The position numbers were made by a program, and so were the translations under genes. Below are positions 35,290 to 49,700 of a DNA stretch of 61,552 bases, one piece after another. Below the pieces are notes generated by a model that saw only the letters and a program-made list of their open reading frames with translations, searched no databases and was not told the DNA's origin. The DNA is from Lenisia limosa (taxonomy: Eukaryota > Breviatea), in contig LPNZ01005834.1 in assembly GCA_001655205.1 (NCBI GenBank), positions 1 to 61,552 on the forward strand. The letters are read 5' to 3'. Every line of letters begins with the position of its first letter. The stretch's first letter is position 1.

Positions 35290-37215
35290 GGTTGCAAGTT
35301 GGATTTGGTTGGGAGGTATTGTTGGAAGAAGGATTCAAGGCAATTGAACGTTTTGAGCGCCAGGAAGTACCCCCCCCCTCATGATTTTGAAAAGTGTCTG
35401 ATGTCACAGGACTTGCTGAGTGACTTTGTGTCTTCTCCCCAACAAACATATGCTGAGTTTGCAAAAACCTTCAACACTGACGTAGGTAGGTTTTGGGGCA
35501 ATAAGGAGATAATGTACTTTTTTGCTTTTGGGAAATCATATTGATACCTCTAGAGAAATACTATGACAATAAAAAGCTCCATCCAAATGTTGATGCAAGA
35601 ATGTCACAACAACAGAAAGGTGGGTAAATAGATAACCTGCAAAATGAAGAGTTTACCTTTTTAAGGCATAGTAGACATAGTAGACTCTGAAGCAAATGCA
35701 ATGGAGACACCAGCTGAACCAATTTTAGGTATGACGTGGTAGGTATTTGATTGGCCAATATATGCTATTGGGAAATGAGAAATAAATCATTGCTTCACTT
35801 ATAATGTAGAAATTGAGTTAACAAAAGAAACCCATGGGGGATTTGACTTCAACAGGCCTTTTGGTTTGAAGGTAATATGGGATTTCTTTCATAGTACATC
35901 TTATGATACTCTGACAAGAGTCAATATAGTCAAGTAATAGTGTAGTTTATCAAGGGGTTTTTTAAGTGACACAAAACATTTAGTTTCAAATTACCATCGT
36001 CTGAACTCCCATGATTCTGAAGAGTGTTAGTTTTTTTATTTTATCTTTGCAGTGTGACAACTTTGTTGATATTCATGAAGACTCCCAAAGCTTGGGGTCA
36101 GCACCGGGTTACCAGCCCTGGAATGGTGAGCTATGGTTGTCAGAAATCTGAACTTCAAATGCTGTATGTCATACATAGTGTATGATTTAATCACTTGTTT
36201 TATTTCTCATCTACTCTAATATTATATACAAGGGGAGTTACCGTTTTCACTTAGTCAGAAAGTAATTCGAATTCTTTAGCAATTCCCTTGGACCCGGTCT
36301 AGTTAATTTGAAATCTAGTTTACAATTTGAAGTGGGTACCATTTTTTCGAAAACACCATTTATGTTACGCAATCATTATGAGTATAAGCCTTTCCAACTT
36401 TTGCGTAAGACTTACCCCGTTATATCTTGTGTTCGCTGAGTGTGTAAAATTATATTTTCAGAAAGTGAGGAGGTGGTCCAGTACGATGCTACAACTACTC
36501 AAGAAAAGGACACCAAGGAAAGCCCACGGTTTGCTGTCGATCTCAATAGGATTCATTTGAGTTCACCATGGGATCAAAACGTGGGCATTTTCTGTATCAA
36601 TCCAAATTGTAGCATATCAGTATTTATATACATGCTAGTATGTCAGTAAAGACAGCATATTTAAAAAAAACGCGAGAAATACAAGGACTAAAGAAACAGA
36701 AGGCCCCGAACCCCTGATCTTGAGGTGTTTCCGAATGATGATGTGGAGTACCCCGAGCCAGTTCTTGGTCCTACGGATCCTAATAAATGGGTCGACTATG
36801 TAGGCTTAATTACAGAGCTGCTGCCTTTGTTCTCTTTTTATTGAATAGCTGATTACTGTTCAGACGGAGCCTTTTTCCCTGGATCCGGAATTTGACTACG
36901 ATAACATCCCTAATATGAGCAAACCTCTACATGAGGTGGATGGGCTTTGTTGGTATCGTATCAATTATTGAGGGGGGGGGGNNNNNNNNNNNNNNNNNNN
37001 NNNNNNNNNNNNNNNNNNNNNNNNNNNNNNNNNNNNNNNNNNNNNNNNNNNNNNNNNNNNNNNNNNNNNNNNNNNNNNNNNNNNNNNNNNNNNNNNNNNN
37101 NNNNNNNNNNNNNNNNNNNNNNNNNNNNNNNNNNNNNNNNNNNNNNNNNNNNNNNNNNNNNNNNNNNNAAGAAGAACTGGAGCAATGGAAAAAGGACCAC
37201 CCTGAGTGTTTATGA
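35290..37215 (+). CDS. Unrecognised acidic multi-exon protein (start not fixed)
   Basis: A series of short exons with good GT-AG borders reads as a soluble, acidic, partly disordered protein: VGFGWEVLLEEGFKAIERFE, DLLSDFVSSPQQTYAEFAKT, KYYDNKKLHPNVDARMSQQQ, VDIVDSEANAMETPAEPIL, EIELTKETHGGFDFNRPFGL, DNFVDIHEDSQSLGSAPGYQ, VDLNRIHLSSPWDQN, DDVEYPEPVLGPTDPNKWVD and ITVQTEPFSLDPEFDYDNIP. After a 187-bp gap (36982-37168) comes EELEQWKKDHPECL and a TGA (37213-37215). No catalytic motif, membrane helix or known domain was recognised. It could be the downstream half of a larger gene. A C run in the 35370 region may carry a length error. Confidence 0.5.
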
Positions 37216-37541
37216 TATTAACCGACAAGTCACATTCCAGCCAACTTTTTCAAAACTCTGGTAGCCGTCATTTCGTTTGTATTTATTTTCACTCTTATGG
37301 AACTGTGTTCATATTTACACCCCTATCATTGTAGTCTTAGACTATGAGAACACTATCACCCACACCGCTAGTTCCATTCAACCAGAGGAAAGAAAAGGGA
37401 GGAGATATTGGAGGTGAGGAGCTGATGACATAAACAAAAAAGGAGAATACACCAAAGATTGTACAATTAAAGATTTCCAATATGAAGCTCACAAATACCG
37501 CAATTAAGGGCGTTTATTAGTCAGATGGGAAGACAGATCGC
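37216..37541. other. 3'-3' intergenic region
   Basis: 326 bp between the convergent ends of the acidic-protein gene and RPL10. No coding signal was seen. Confidence 0.4.
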
Positions 37542-38474
37542 TTAGTTGGTGAGCTTCTTGAGAACGGGGGCAAGGGGGCCCTTGTTGTTCCAGACACGAA
37601 CGTTGATACCGTCCTTGATGAGCTTGCCCTCAGCCTTCTTCTCGGCGTACTCCTCGCGGGTGAGGTTGGTGAAACCCCACTTCTTGGAGATGATGATGTT
37701 CTGGCGTCCGGGGAACTTGTACTTAGCGCGACGGATGGCCTCAACAACATGAGGAACGTTCTGCTCCTTGGTACGAACAGACATGAGGATCTGACCGATG
37801 TCAACACGAGCGACGGTACCTATTTAAGTTAATGCAATAGATCTAAGATGAAAAACAAACCGAGAGGCTTGCCGAAAGCGTGTCTCATTCCAGTCTGGAG
37901 ACGATCAGCACCGGCGCATGAAAGCATCTTGTTGATACGGAGGACAGCGTAGGGGTGGGCACGGATGCGGAGATGGAAAGACTGCTTTCCGGACTTCTTG
38001 GAGATGTACCTGTTGCAAGCAACACGAGCAGCTGAAAGTATAAGCGATTTTCAAGCAAGTCGACAGAATGTCGAAGAACAACCAACCCTCAAGAGCCTCA
38101 GAAGAGATGTTTTCCTTCTCGTTGGAAACGAGGTGGACACAGTGGGGGAACTCGTCAGCAGGGAACTTCTTTCCACCAAGGTCAAAAGCACGAATCTTGG
38201 AGTCTGTCCACAAATGAGAAAACAAACATTAAAATGACAAGAAAAAAAAAAAAGAAGCAGCTTGTTTGAGAAAGAAAAACAGAAGGTAATGAAAATAGCT
38301 TACCGGGGACACCACGGCAGAAACGAGACTTGATGTAAGGCTTGTTGTTTTGCCAACGGTAACAGCGAGCCTAAAGAGTTAGGCTTAGTCAGAACAACGC
38401 AACAAGGAAATTAAGTAAATGAGAAAATATATGTTGTGACAATCTTTCAACCCTCATACAGGACGACGACCCAT
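37542..38474 (-). CDS. RPL10: 60S ribosomal protein L10 (uL16)
   Basis: Structural protein of the large subunit that helps position tRNA in the A/P sites and is needed for late 60S maturation. The start at 38472-38474 gives MGRRP, then [120 protein letters not shown] and the C-terminal part ending KKLTN. Every segment matches eukaryotic L10. The first intron falls after only five codons, which leaves a tiny first exon, common in ribosomal-protein genes. It shares a 167-bp divergent upstream region with PRMT1. Confidence 0.97.
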
Positions 38475-38641
38475 CTTGACTTCAGAAAAAGGGTCTTCAA
38501 ATTTTCAGAATTTCTGATAAAAGAAAACTGGGTGACCACTTTTGTTCAGTTCAGTTCCTTATACGAAATTAGACTACTTTCCTTTTTATTCAAGTTGTTA
38601 GTGCTGTTTCGCTCTTTTTTGTCGTGAACTTAACTTTAATC
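38475..38641. promoter_or_regulatory. Compact divergent promoter, RPL10 / PRMT1
   Basis: Only 167 bp separates the two outward-facing start codons, so the genes must share or abut core promoters. The sequence is T-rich on the PRMT1 side. No named motif was recognised. Confidence 0.5.
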
Positions 38642-40234
<1,593 letters not shown>

Positions 40235-40339
40235 GTTTTTTTTATAGACTGTTCTTGGTGCAGTTTCGATTTTCAATAAAGTACATTACAAAACAATTCA
40301 AGAAACATAAACCTAAAGATCTACAAAAAAGAAAGCCGT

Positions 40340-43300
40340 TTATTCAAACGTTTGCTCCATGTTTGCCTTGTACTCCTGGTAGAGTTGGCTCCATTTGCTT
40401 CGAGAAACCGCTAAATAGTCAGAGTGGTTGGGAATAAATGACACCGTCTGCTCTCACCTAGACGCTCGAGATGGATATTAAGTTTAGGAAGAACCTTGGC
40501 GACACTGGTGAACATTGGGATCAGAATGTGGTCTAAGAAGTTCACCTGTACATGTTATTAGAATGGAAGACTCTCAGAATCATATCAGGGAAAAGGCGAA
40601 ATGAGATAATAGAAGACATCTCACGTTCGTTATTAACTGTTTCCGACATCAGTTCAAAAAGAAAACAGAGAGGATCCCTTCGGTCCGAAAAAGACCAATA
40701 AATTAGCACTTTTCAAGGATTTATCGAAAAATTCAGTCTTTTTGGTCTCCTCCAAAAGAATACACCCTTTCTTCATCGTGACTCATTTCAAGCCCCCATT
40801 ATGACAAACCTGCATTTGACTTTGAACCACGTTCTCGCGCTTCATCCATTCAGTTACCTACGAACGTAAATAACAAAGCAATAAGACGCTTCAAATCCTT
40901 GAGCAGACCTTGACACCGCTCTTCAGCTCGGCATCTGTCTGGTTGAAGAACTCCTCCAGAAGCCCATCAGCCCAGGGCTTTGCCACTGACCATTCTAAAG
41001 CATCATCAGGCTTTGGAGGAATGTATTAACCATAGCAAAATACTTTTGCATGTATGGTTGAAGCAATTCATTCATAGACTTCTGCCCCCCCCCCCNNNNN
41101 NNNNNNNNNNNNNNNNNNNNNNNNNNNNNNNNNNNNNNNNNNNNNNNNNNNNNNNNNNNNNNNNNNNNNNNNNNNNNNNNNNNNNNNNNNNNNNNNNNNN
41201 NNNNNNNNNNNNNNNNNNNNNNNNNNNNNCATGAGAAGTGTTTTTTGACTTGCATTCTCCCACGAGAACCCTTCCTTCGCAACCGTATCGATCTTGGAAA
41301 CCTAATCCATAAGAAGGTGAAATACCGCTATGACTTTGTTCATTTGCGTTTTACATAATCAAAAGATGGCATAAATAAGAACCCCATAACCCCCCACGAA
41401 GTCGAAGTGCTGGGCCATGTCGGTGGAGAGGACGAGGGGGATGACTATGGTTCGGATGGCCTTGTAGAGTTCGTCCGAGGGCGTTGCGTTGAAAATGGAA
41501 ATGAGGGGGTCACTGCAGCCAATCAAACAAATAAACAATACTATGGTGGAGTGCCAATATGATATAATAGCCCCATACTTTGGGTGATATATTACTGATA
41601 CGATCTCTAAAAATCCCAAATTACTTGATGATTTTGAGTGCGGTTGAGCAATGGTGGTTTTCCCTAAAAGATAAGCCACTTGTGTGATTTATTGTCCAAA
41701 GGAACCCAGACAAACAGGGGGGAGTTGTCGTTATAAATCATTGCAAGTTTTGAGCGAGATGCTACTTGATAGGCGTTTGTCAGTCCTGAATGGTGAAAAG
41801 GATTGGGAAGTCAATTCAAATACCAATGAGATTTCATTGTTCTCAGAAGGACAGTTAATAAAAGAGATTCCAACTGAAAGGCCTCTCCCACCAGGGTGGT
41901 CGAGGTCGTGACATACAGCAGCAACCATGAGGCCAAGTCTTTCCGTGTTGCTGAACTTGTCTCGGACTTCGAGCTTCGTCAAGAAGTGGTAGGTCATCTA
42001 GGGGAGTGAGTATGGCCCTTGAAAAATGAACCATTCGAACCAATTTATACAATGATCGCAAACCTGGGCAACACAGAAGACGTGTCGAGAATTATGGAAG
42101 GGAATCTTTCTCATCCGACTGAGGACTTCACGAAGGAATCTTAAAAGACTATCTTGGTCAATGGGAAATTCGGAGATGTCCACTACAGAACTGATAATGT
42201 GCGCCAGAAGCAGAGCCTGTGATGTTAATAATTGGAGCAAGAAATGACAGAATTCAACCAAGTCACCCCCTCCCCCAACCAATTCACTGTCATTATAGGG
42301 CCACATGTCAAAATCCATTTTGAGAAGGGCTAATTTCAGCTCGTCTGTCACACTAAAGCTCTGTGTTGTGAGACTGTATCGATCTCTGGTTGAGTACAAA
42401 AAAACAAAAAAAACGACCCTTATTCGAATCTTCCACTCTTACAGCCTTGGGGTCGAAGGGGCTCTGAAAGGTGAATAAATGATGACTTATATTGTAAAAT
42501 ATAGCGTCATATTATTAATTATCCTATCTTGAGTGTTAGCAAACCGGGGTAAGATCAGAGAATGATGCCATAAGGTCCTTCAGATGGTCATTGTCCATTC
42601 CCCTGAAAACGTTAATTGAAAAATGCCGAATATTCCTCACTCCAAAGAAGAGTCATCAGTTGACCTCTCGGGATTCTCAGTGAACAGGAAGCTCCACACC
42701 TTACTCTCTCGGGACTAAAACAACTGTTATATGCTGTAAGAGGGAAAAAACTCAGTATGATACCCAACCAGCCCAATTTAAGACCGAGAGTTTGTATGAC
42801 TACCTTAACAATGATATACTGCGTACCTCAATGTGGCTTGTGAGCATTTGGACTTTCCATTGGAGACGATTGAGGTTCTCCCCTCCTTCCTTGAAACAGT
42901 CAACCACATTGAGTAACCCGTTCCAAAAGGGGTAGTCAAATCCCACAAAAGAGCTTTTACCATCATCATTAAATCACTTTCCAGTAATATTCTATGAAAA
43001 GAAAAAATGTGACAAAACACCATGCAATGCTACACAATGGTAGGAATTAGATTCGTTTTACAACATCATAGTTGCCCTATCTGACCAACCTTGAGGCGGA
43101 ACTCAGCTCTCTTAATATCACCTCTTAAACTTGTATTTTCAGCCTCCAATGCAGCAAGCTTGGTCATATGCTGACTCTGGAGGAGTCACCAAAAGGTGTG
43201 TCAGTTATACTCAAGGAGGAAATGCAATTCATACCATCTCATTTTCGTGGTCTTTCCTCTGCTGATCACTTTCTTTCATCATAAACTCCAATTCTTCGGA

Positions 43301-43480
43301 GAGGCGGTGCATTTCTGAGGTGGCTCTGAAAAATAAACAAGATAAACACACATAAGACCACAACCAATTGACCGGAAATTCAACTATAATCAATTAGGTA
43401 TTAACCTACGCCTCATAGAGCATCATTAGCTCGGCATTCAGCTCCTCAGGGGCGGCTTGGTTTGCTGGAGGCAAACCCAT
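40340..43480 (-). CDS. PDE9-like 3',5'-cyclic nucleotide phosphodiesterase
   Basis: Class I PDE with an HD-type two-metal catalytic domain. The start at 43478-43480 gives MGLPPANQAAPEELNAELMM; N-terminal coiled-coil exons follow (EMHRLSEELEFMMKES, MTKLAALEAENTSLRGDIKR). The catalytic domain shows IPFHNSRHVFCVAQ (metal His), LGLMVAAVCHDLDHPG (second metal His/Asp), ENHHCSTALKIIK, IVIPLVLSTDMAQHFDFV (Asp) and PWADGLLEEFFNQTDAELKS, ending ANMEQTFE and TAA (40340-40342). 'HCFCVAQ' and 'LLEEYF-Q-D' are features of PDE9, which is cGMP-selective in animals; a cGMP-specific PDE of this class is also known from Dictyostelium. A gap at 41096-41229 hides part of the domain. It is divergent with the cyclase gene at 43741. 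Confidence 0.85.
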
Positions 43481-43740
43481 TGCGTCAAATAGCAGTCAAT
43501 TTATACTCAAGTCTACCCAAAGTGTACTCTTTAATAGTTATAGTGTTGTAGTTGTAAAAAAGACGCCTCGCCAAATCTCAAAAAGGGTATAATTGGAGGG
43601 GTTATATGGCTCCTTCCGCCCGGCCCATAAACACCTTTCTGACACTGTATTTTACTATTACTATGAAACAAAAGTGAATAATAATAGAATATATAGAAAT
43701 AATCTCTAAAACGTTGCTCTCTTCCTGAGGGCTTCCCTTC
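43481..43740. promoter_or_regulatory. Shared divergent region, PDE9-like / inverted cyclase
   Basis: 260 bp separates the two opposing start codons, so the cGMP-degrading and predicted cGMP-making genes probably share regulatory sequence. The region is AT-rich in 43640-43700. No named element was seen. Confidence 0.5.
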
Positions 43741-46700
43741 ATGGCCGATTCCGACCATCCGCAAAGAGTGACGCTCTGGGATGAAGAATCCAGTAAGCTT
43801 TGGGTAAAAAATTCATTTTTATTGTGTTTGTAACAGTAGTGGGTAGAAATGGCGGTACTGGGGCTCTTCGAGGGTATGATGATGAAACAGGCACAGGTTT
43901 ATTGAAGACTGTGAATATGGCTTGTTTCACTGTTTTTTTTTTGTTTTCAATGTGGCAAAGATAATCTTTAAGATAAAACAACGCCAACAATTTTGACCGC
44001 CCAGGAATCAGGCAAGACTCGTCTCTCAACAGCCTTGTGTCACAGGATACAGTTACTGAGGTTACTGAGATAGGCCAACATTTCGGGCCGGGGATAGAGT
44101 TCACGTCCACGGTAGGGTTCTGTTTTGAACATGCTTTTGGCAACTGTTTTGCCTTTAGTTTGATTAACGACCAGATTGGTCAAAGTCAAGATGAAGAGGA
44201 CTGTACAGATGAGGACATCACCTTGCTCAGGTTTGTGACTGAATTGATGGCTGCTGTGTTATTATTTTGGTTTTGGTCATATTAACTCTTATTTCCGCAT
44301 AGTGTTGCTTGTGATGGGCGTTTATGAAATATTCGTCTTGGAACTGTCACATTTGTCAGTTTTATTTGACCCCNNNNNNNNNNNNNNNNNNNNNNNNNNN
44401 NNNNNNNNNNNNNNNNNNNNNNNNNNNNNNNNNNNNNNNNNNNNNNNNNNNNNNNNNNNGGCCTCCTCAGCTGTTCTTGCTATTGTCCCCGGTGCCTCAA
44501 TCTTAACCTCCTTGTTCTTTGGTATCACCGTTTCCCTCTTGACATTTGTTTTGGCCTTCTTTGATACTGCCATTTACGTTTGTCTCTTCCTGGCTTCCTT
44601 TTCGAGAGCGGCCAAATTGAGGCGGCGACACGTCACCCTCTTGATCAGAGTAGGCATCATTTCATTTGTTGTGATGTAATTTTCCACCCATTCAAATTTA
44701 TAGGGCGAGACCCATATGCTTACCGACCACGGACTTGAGGAGATACCAACAATTAGAGTCAGTAAAAATCTCTTAGCCCCTCCCCAGCTTTTCTTTTTAA
44801 TACTTTCAGAAGTGCTTGTCTTCGAAATGGTGGTTTGATTATGCATCAGCAATTGGCTATGCAACAGGAACGGCTATTTTTGCTTACAAAGTTACGGAGT
44901 CGCATTTCTTCCAGCCAAATGGAGAATACGCCCCAACTGTCTTATGTCTCCACATCATGTTCTTTCGTAAGCGGTTTGAATTCTGAAGTGTTTGTCCATT
45001 TCTTCATAATGGCTCTCCCTCTAGAAATCTTAAGCGGCGTACCTCCAAAGTACTCCTGGCTTCAAGTCGTAATTCCATTGGTTTGTGAAACTGGCATCGC
45101 TGACCCTCCAGGCCCTGTATTTACCCTGGTCCATTGGCCACGTTGACGCATCGGTTTTGGTTGTCTTCTTCCTCGCCATTGTCTTTTCGGTCATTGTTGC
45201 AATCAACCAGAGAGCACAGGTGGGCAAGTACTATATTGAGCCCGTTTCATTGGTATTCATTGTTAACACCAATGTAGGCTTGGCGAGCCGTTTATGCCAG
45301 TATTGAGCTAGCTGACGAGATGGAGAGCATGGGTAAGAGGCAATGTCTTGACATCCTTGGGTTTATAACTTTTTTATTCAAGTAGATGCGCTGTCAAGTG
45401 CTATTTTGCCCATTGAGTTTGCTGATAAACTGCGAAAAGGACTTCACCCAAGAGACTTGACTGAGACGTACCCCCATGTTACCATTATTTTCATTGACGT
45501 TAGTTGAGATTATTTTGAATAATCGAGTCTTTCAATATCAAACTGACCTCCACAGCTGTCAATTGTGAACGAACTCTCTGAGGACCAGTCGGTCAAAGCA
45601 CTGCATGACATCTCATCCGTACTGGACAACGCTGTTGTGGCTCACGGTAGAGAGGGGTATTCAGTACCGTCATTTTTTATCACTGTGACACTCAAGGTCT
45701 GCATAAACTCGAACAAGTTGGTACGTCATATTTGGCATGTGCTGGAGCACCCACTCCCGACCCTGACCACGCCATCCACGCGTGCATGTGTGCGTCTGAT
45801 CTCATGAAGGCGGCATTACAGGTGGGCATGTGGCTGTTTCAGCCCATTCTGACATAACAGTTTGCGCCACCTTCAGTCGGACAGAAGTCTGAAGTCGGCT
45901 CCCTGTACTCTGTTCCAAGTCTCACCGATGAAGCTATGGATGCATTTGATAAAAAGTTGGAAATCTGCCACTGTTCACTCCCAATAACCTGAATTCAATT
46001 ATTCAGGCTTCCCGCTGACAAGCCAAACGTGACAATTCGGATTGGCCTTGCTTCGGGTCCTGCGGTTGGTGGACTACTCGGACTAAGCAACCTCCACTTT
46101 TCTCTTGTCGGCCAAACCATCAACACTGCGGCGCGAACAATGTCTGCTGCACAGATGATGCAGTGCTTGGTAGGGCATGATTGTGGTTTTCTCTCTTTTC
46201 CTCCTCGATTTGACCTTTTCAGATCAGCGAGTCCACAGTTGATTATCTAATAACCAAGCCTGGAATCGGGGTAAATCTTAACTCGTTGACAATGTCTCCG
46301 ATCGAACAAAGATGTTAGATGAAAGGATGTTCTCACCTTTTAGCCCTTGCGTCATTTTCACCAATCACGTCAACATTATCCCTCAAAGCAGTTCCAAAGC
46401 TACCCAATCTCAGTCTCACCCCATCATGCCAAGCATACCCGGTAGGCTGTGCTGTCTATAATAATTTACTTTGCAGTCCTCCCATGGAAAGCCATCACCG
46501 GCGAATCCAAAACCACCAGCAGAATCCAGCCCTCCAGTAACATTCAAATCTCCTTACCTTAAAGGCTCTGTGAGTTAGGAACAAATGAGTTTTTGGTTTG
46601 GGTATGGATATACCGGGGGGGGGGGTCGTTTCCCTTTGACTAATGATTTTTGAATGTTTCACTTCCAAGGAACTTGAGCCATCGTCATCTCTCCAAAGTA

Positions 46701-49700
46701 TGAGATGTGACTCCAATGTCAAAACAAATCTTAAAGACCGAATGAAGGGTGTGATTCGTGAGAGGGAAGAGGCATTCAAGCATTTAAAGCCATTCAAGGC
46801 GTTTCCGTAATCACCAGTATCTCTTACTCTTTTTTCAGAGGGAAGTGATCTAGTGATCCAGAAATGGGCCGATATTGAACTGAAAGGACTTGGTTCCACT
46901 TCACTGTTCCAACTATCTACAAACAAGTCAAGAGCTGGCCGAAAGCGGCGACAAAGGTATGCTAATGAACAAATCCTTGTTCAATCTAACACAGCTTAGT
47001 CGGAAACTACTCGTAATGAAAGGAACAGGTGTATCTCAAAGTGTTAAAGGAAGGTCTCAAAGTTTGAGGGAAAGCTAAATAACATAGTTTACTGAGAGTA
47101 TCCATTCACCACTTTAGTGTATTTACAAGAAACCCAAATGAGCCATGATACTCGAAATGTTGGTGATTGGTTTTTACATACATATAATATGTACATGTTT
47201 CACAGAGTGTCGATTTACTGTTTAGCACGATATCTTTCAAGAATCCAATTTAACCAGGGAGGATATCAACATTGCCTACTTCCTTTCTGGAAAGGTAGAC
47301 GGGTTCGAATGTTTCTGGAAAAGTAGACGGATTCTAATGTTTCAGCATGAAATTCGAAAAACCTCCAAATAACATTTGGGTCATTCTTAATTCACACCCC
47401 AGGTTGCGCTGCAACGTTTCCTCATTGGATACGCCCTGGTTACTCTTTTAACGATTCTCTTCTACTACGTGCCACCAGATCTCACTGTTTGGAACCTCAA
47501 CACTGTATGAGTTGTTTGACAAGATATATACTTCTCAATTATACATGTTAGACTACAATCAATATCCCTTATAAATGCTTCTGTCTTATACAACCTTGTA
47601 CCAATTTTTATTTCTATTATGTAAAGACTTGTACAGTAACCCTTGTTTGATTTTTTTAGTTCCGGTTCATTCACTTCACAATACTGGTCCTAACAGCAAC
47701 CATTCTGGCGCTGGGCCATAGCTTTATCGAACCAAACCTTCATCGAAAAGCTGTGTTCGTGTTTATGGGTACGAAATCTTTATTGTGAAGAGCAACACTC
47801 ACAGCTCAGTGGTAACCACTGTGCTTAGTCAGCCCTTTGACTTGGCCAGCCGCCCTCAGTCTATTATTGTTCCCGCTCTTATGACTTTACTTCAATTTAC
47901 TTTCACCAATGTTGGATTCCCTCTCACGTGAGGGGTGGAGGGATTTGAAATGCATGTATCAAATTTGCTTTGTTTAGCTGTTTAACTGCTTTTAGAGTGC
48001 TTGGAGGTGTTTTTGTAGTTTTTGGAGTGGCAGTCGTTTCGGCGCTTCAAGTTGATATCAATTCTGCCATCTTTGTCTTCCGGTTAGTGGTGATCCAGTT
48101 TTCTTATTATGATTCAGTGTTCTGCTAATGGCCTGTGTTGCTGTTGGAGCAAATAGCATTTCACTCACCCTCTACGTTTCGTTTGTCACCATTGTTCAAT
48201 CAAAGGTGGGAAGTTGAGGTATTTTTGATAATAAAACTTAGGTTATGGAAGAGCTTCAATTTCTTGCTTCTGAAGGTACTATATTCCTTTCACCTTTTCT
48301 CCTTCTAACACTGAATTTAGATTTGATACACAACTTAGTCCCTTCACATATGGTAATACCACTAATCGAATCCCGGAAAAGACATAGCCAAGAAGGCATC
48401 ACAGACCTCCTCATGAATGACATAACAATTGTTCAGGTCGGCTGACTGTGGCATGAACATTTTTCACTCTTTAGACGGACATTGTTGGGTTTACGAAACT
48501 CTCAACTGAAATTCCTCCAATCCAACTATTCACGCTTCTTTCTCGCCTAGTTGATACTCTTGACAAAACAGGTGCTTATTTCTTGGCGGTTCGAATCTAC
48601 ACAGTTGGTATGCTGGAGGTTTCTTGAGTTACGATTTGAGTGATGTTTTGCTCGTTTGTCGATTTTACATCATTCAGGGGATGCGTGGGTTGCGGCATTG
48701 GGTCTTCCTGGGACAACAGGGGCGCATTATCTTGGGGGTTGTGACCTTGCCGTCGCCATTCCACCAACTATTGAAACATTTAATTTGGCGATTATGGTTA
48801 GTTTTTGCCTCTGATAGCTTATCCCCAGGATCTAAATTTACCGAATATTAAGTTGCGATGTGGTGTCCATTCGGGTCCTGCAGTGGCGGGCGTAATTGGT
48901 ACATTACAGCCGCGCTACCTCATGGTCGGCTTAACATGCTGATTTTGTACCTTGAAATGACGTGTCATTCGATTAACACAATAGTGGGGTGATGCGGTGA
49001 CCGGCGCCAATACAATGGAGCAACTCTGTTCGGCCGGGAACATTTTGGTGTCAAAAGAGGTAATTTATGATACTCTTTCCTTATTCTCCAGACCTTTACT
49101 GGCCTCTTTGAGTTCACAGAGTCCCAGCTGGTTCGTGTTGGAAGTAGACGATGCTCGATTGACGAAACTCCAGTCGCGATCACACGATCTAGTGCCTCAA
49201 AATCATTCGTCCTCAAAAGGTACATATTTTTTTGATCATACTCTCATTTCTCAGTCGGGAGCTAGAAACATATAGTTCCAATTCCCTACAAATTGGAATT
49301 CCAAAAGGTGAGTCCTCGTTCTGAACCAAATGCTCTTATTTGGCTTTTATTCCTATTCAGCTGGGAGCAGGCGCAACAGCACCGCTGCTACCCAACTTGA
49401 AGTTTCAAAAGTGCGTGTTTGACACATTTTGATATTTTTTTTTTCACACCTCATTTCAAACAGGATCCGCAATTACGTCGTAAGAGTATAACAGAGGTTA
49501 GCAATTGCTAGAATACAATATTTTAATTTGTCTGGATGACTCTTTAGGAACTACTAACAACAAGACGAAATGGTGTTCAAGATGAAGAGGTAGGCAGGCC
49601 ATAATAAATCAATGACCTTCTCTTTTGTTCCCATTATGCCCAGGTTGTTCCTATTCCGATATCCTCTCAATCAAGCCATGATGTTAGACGACTATCAGTT

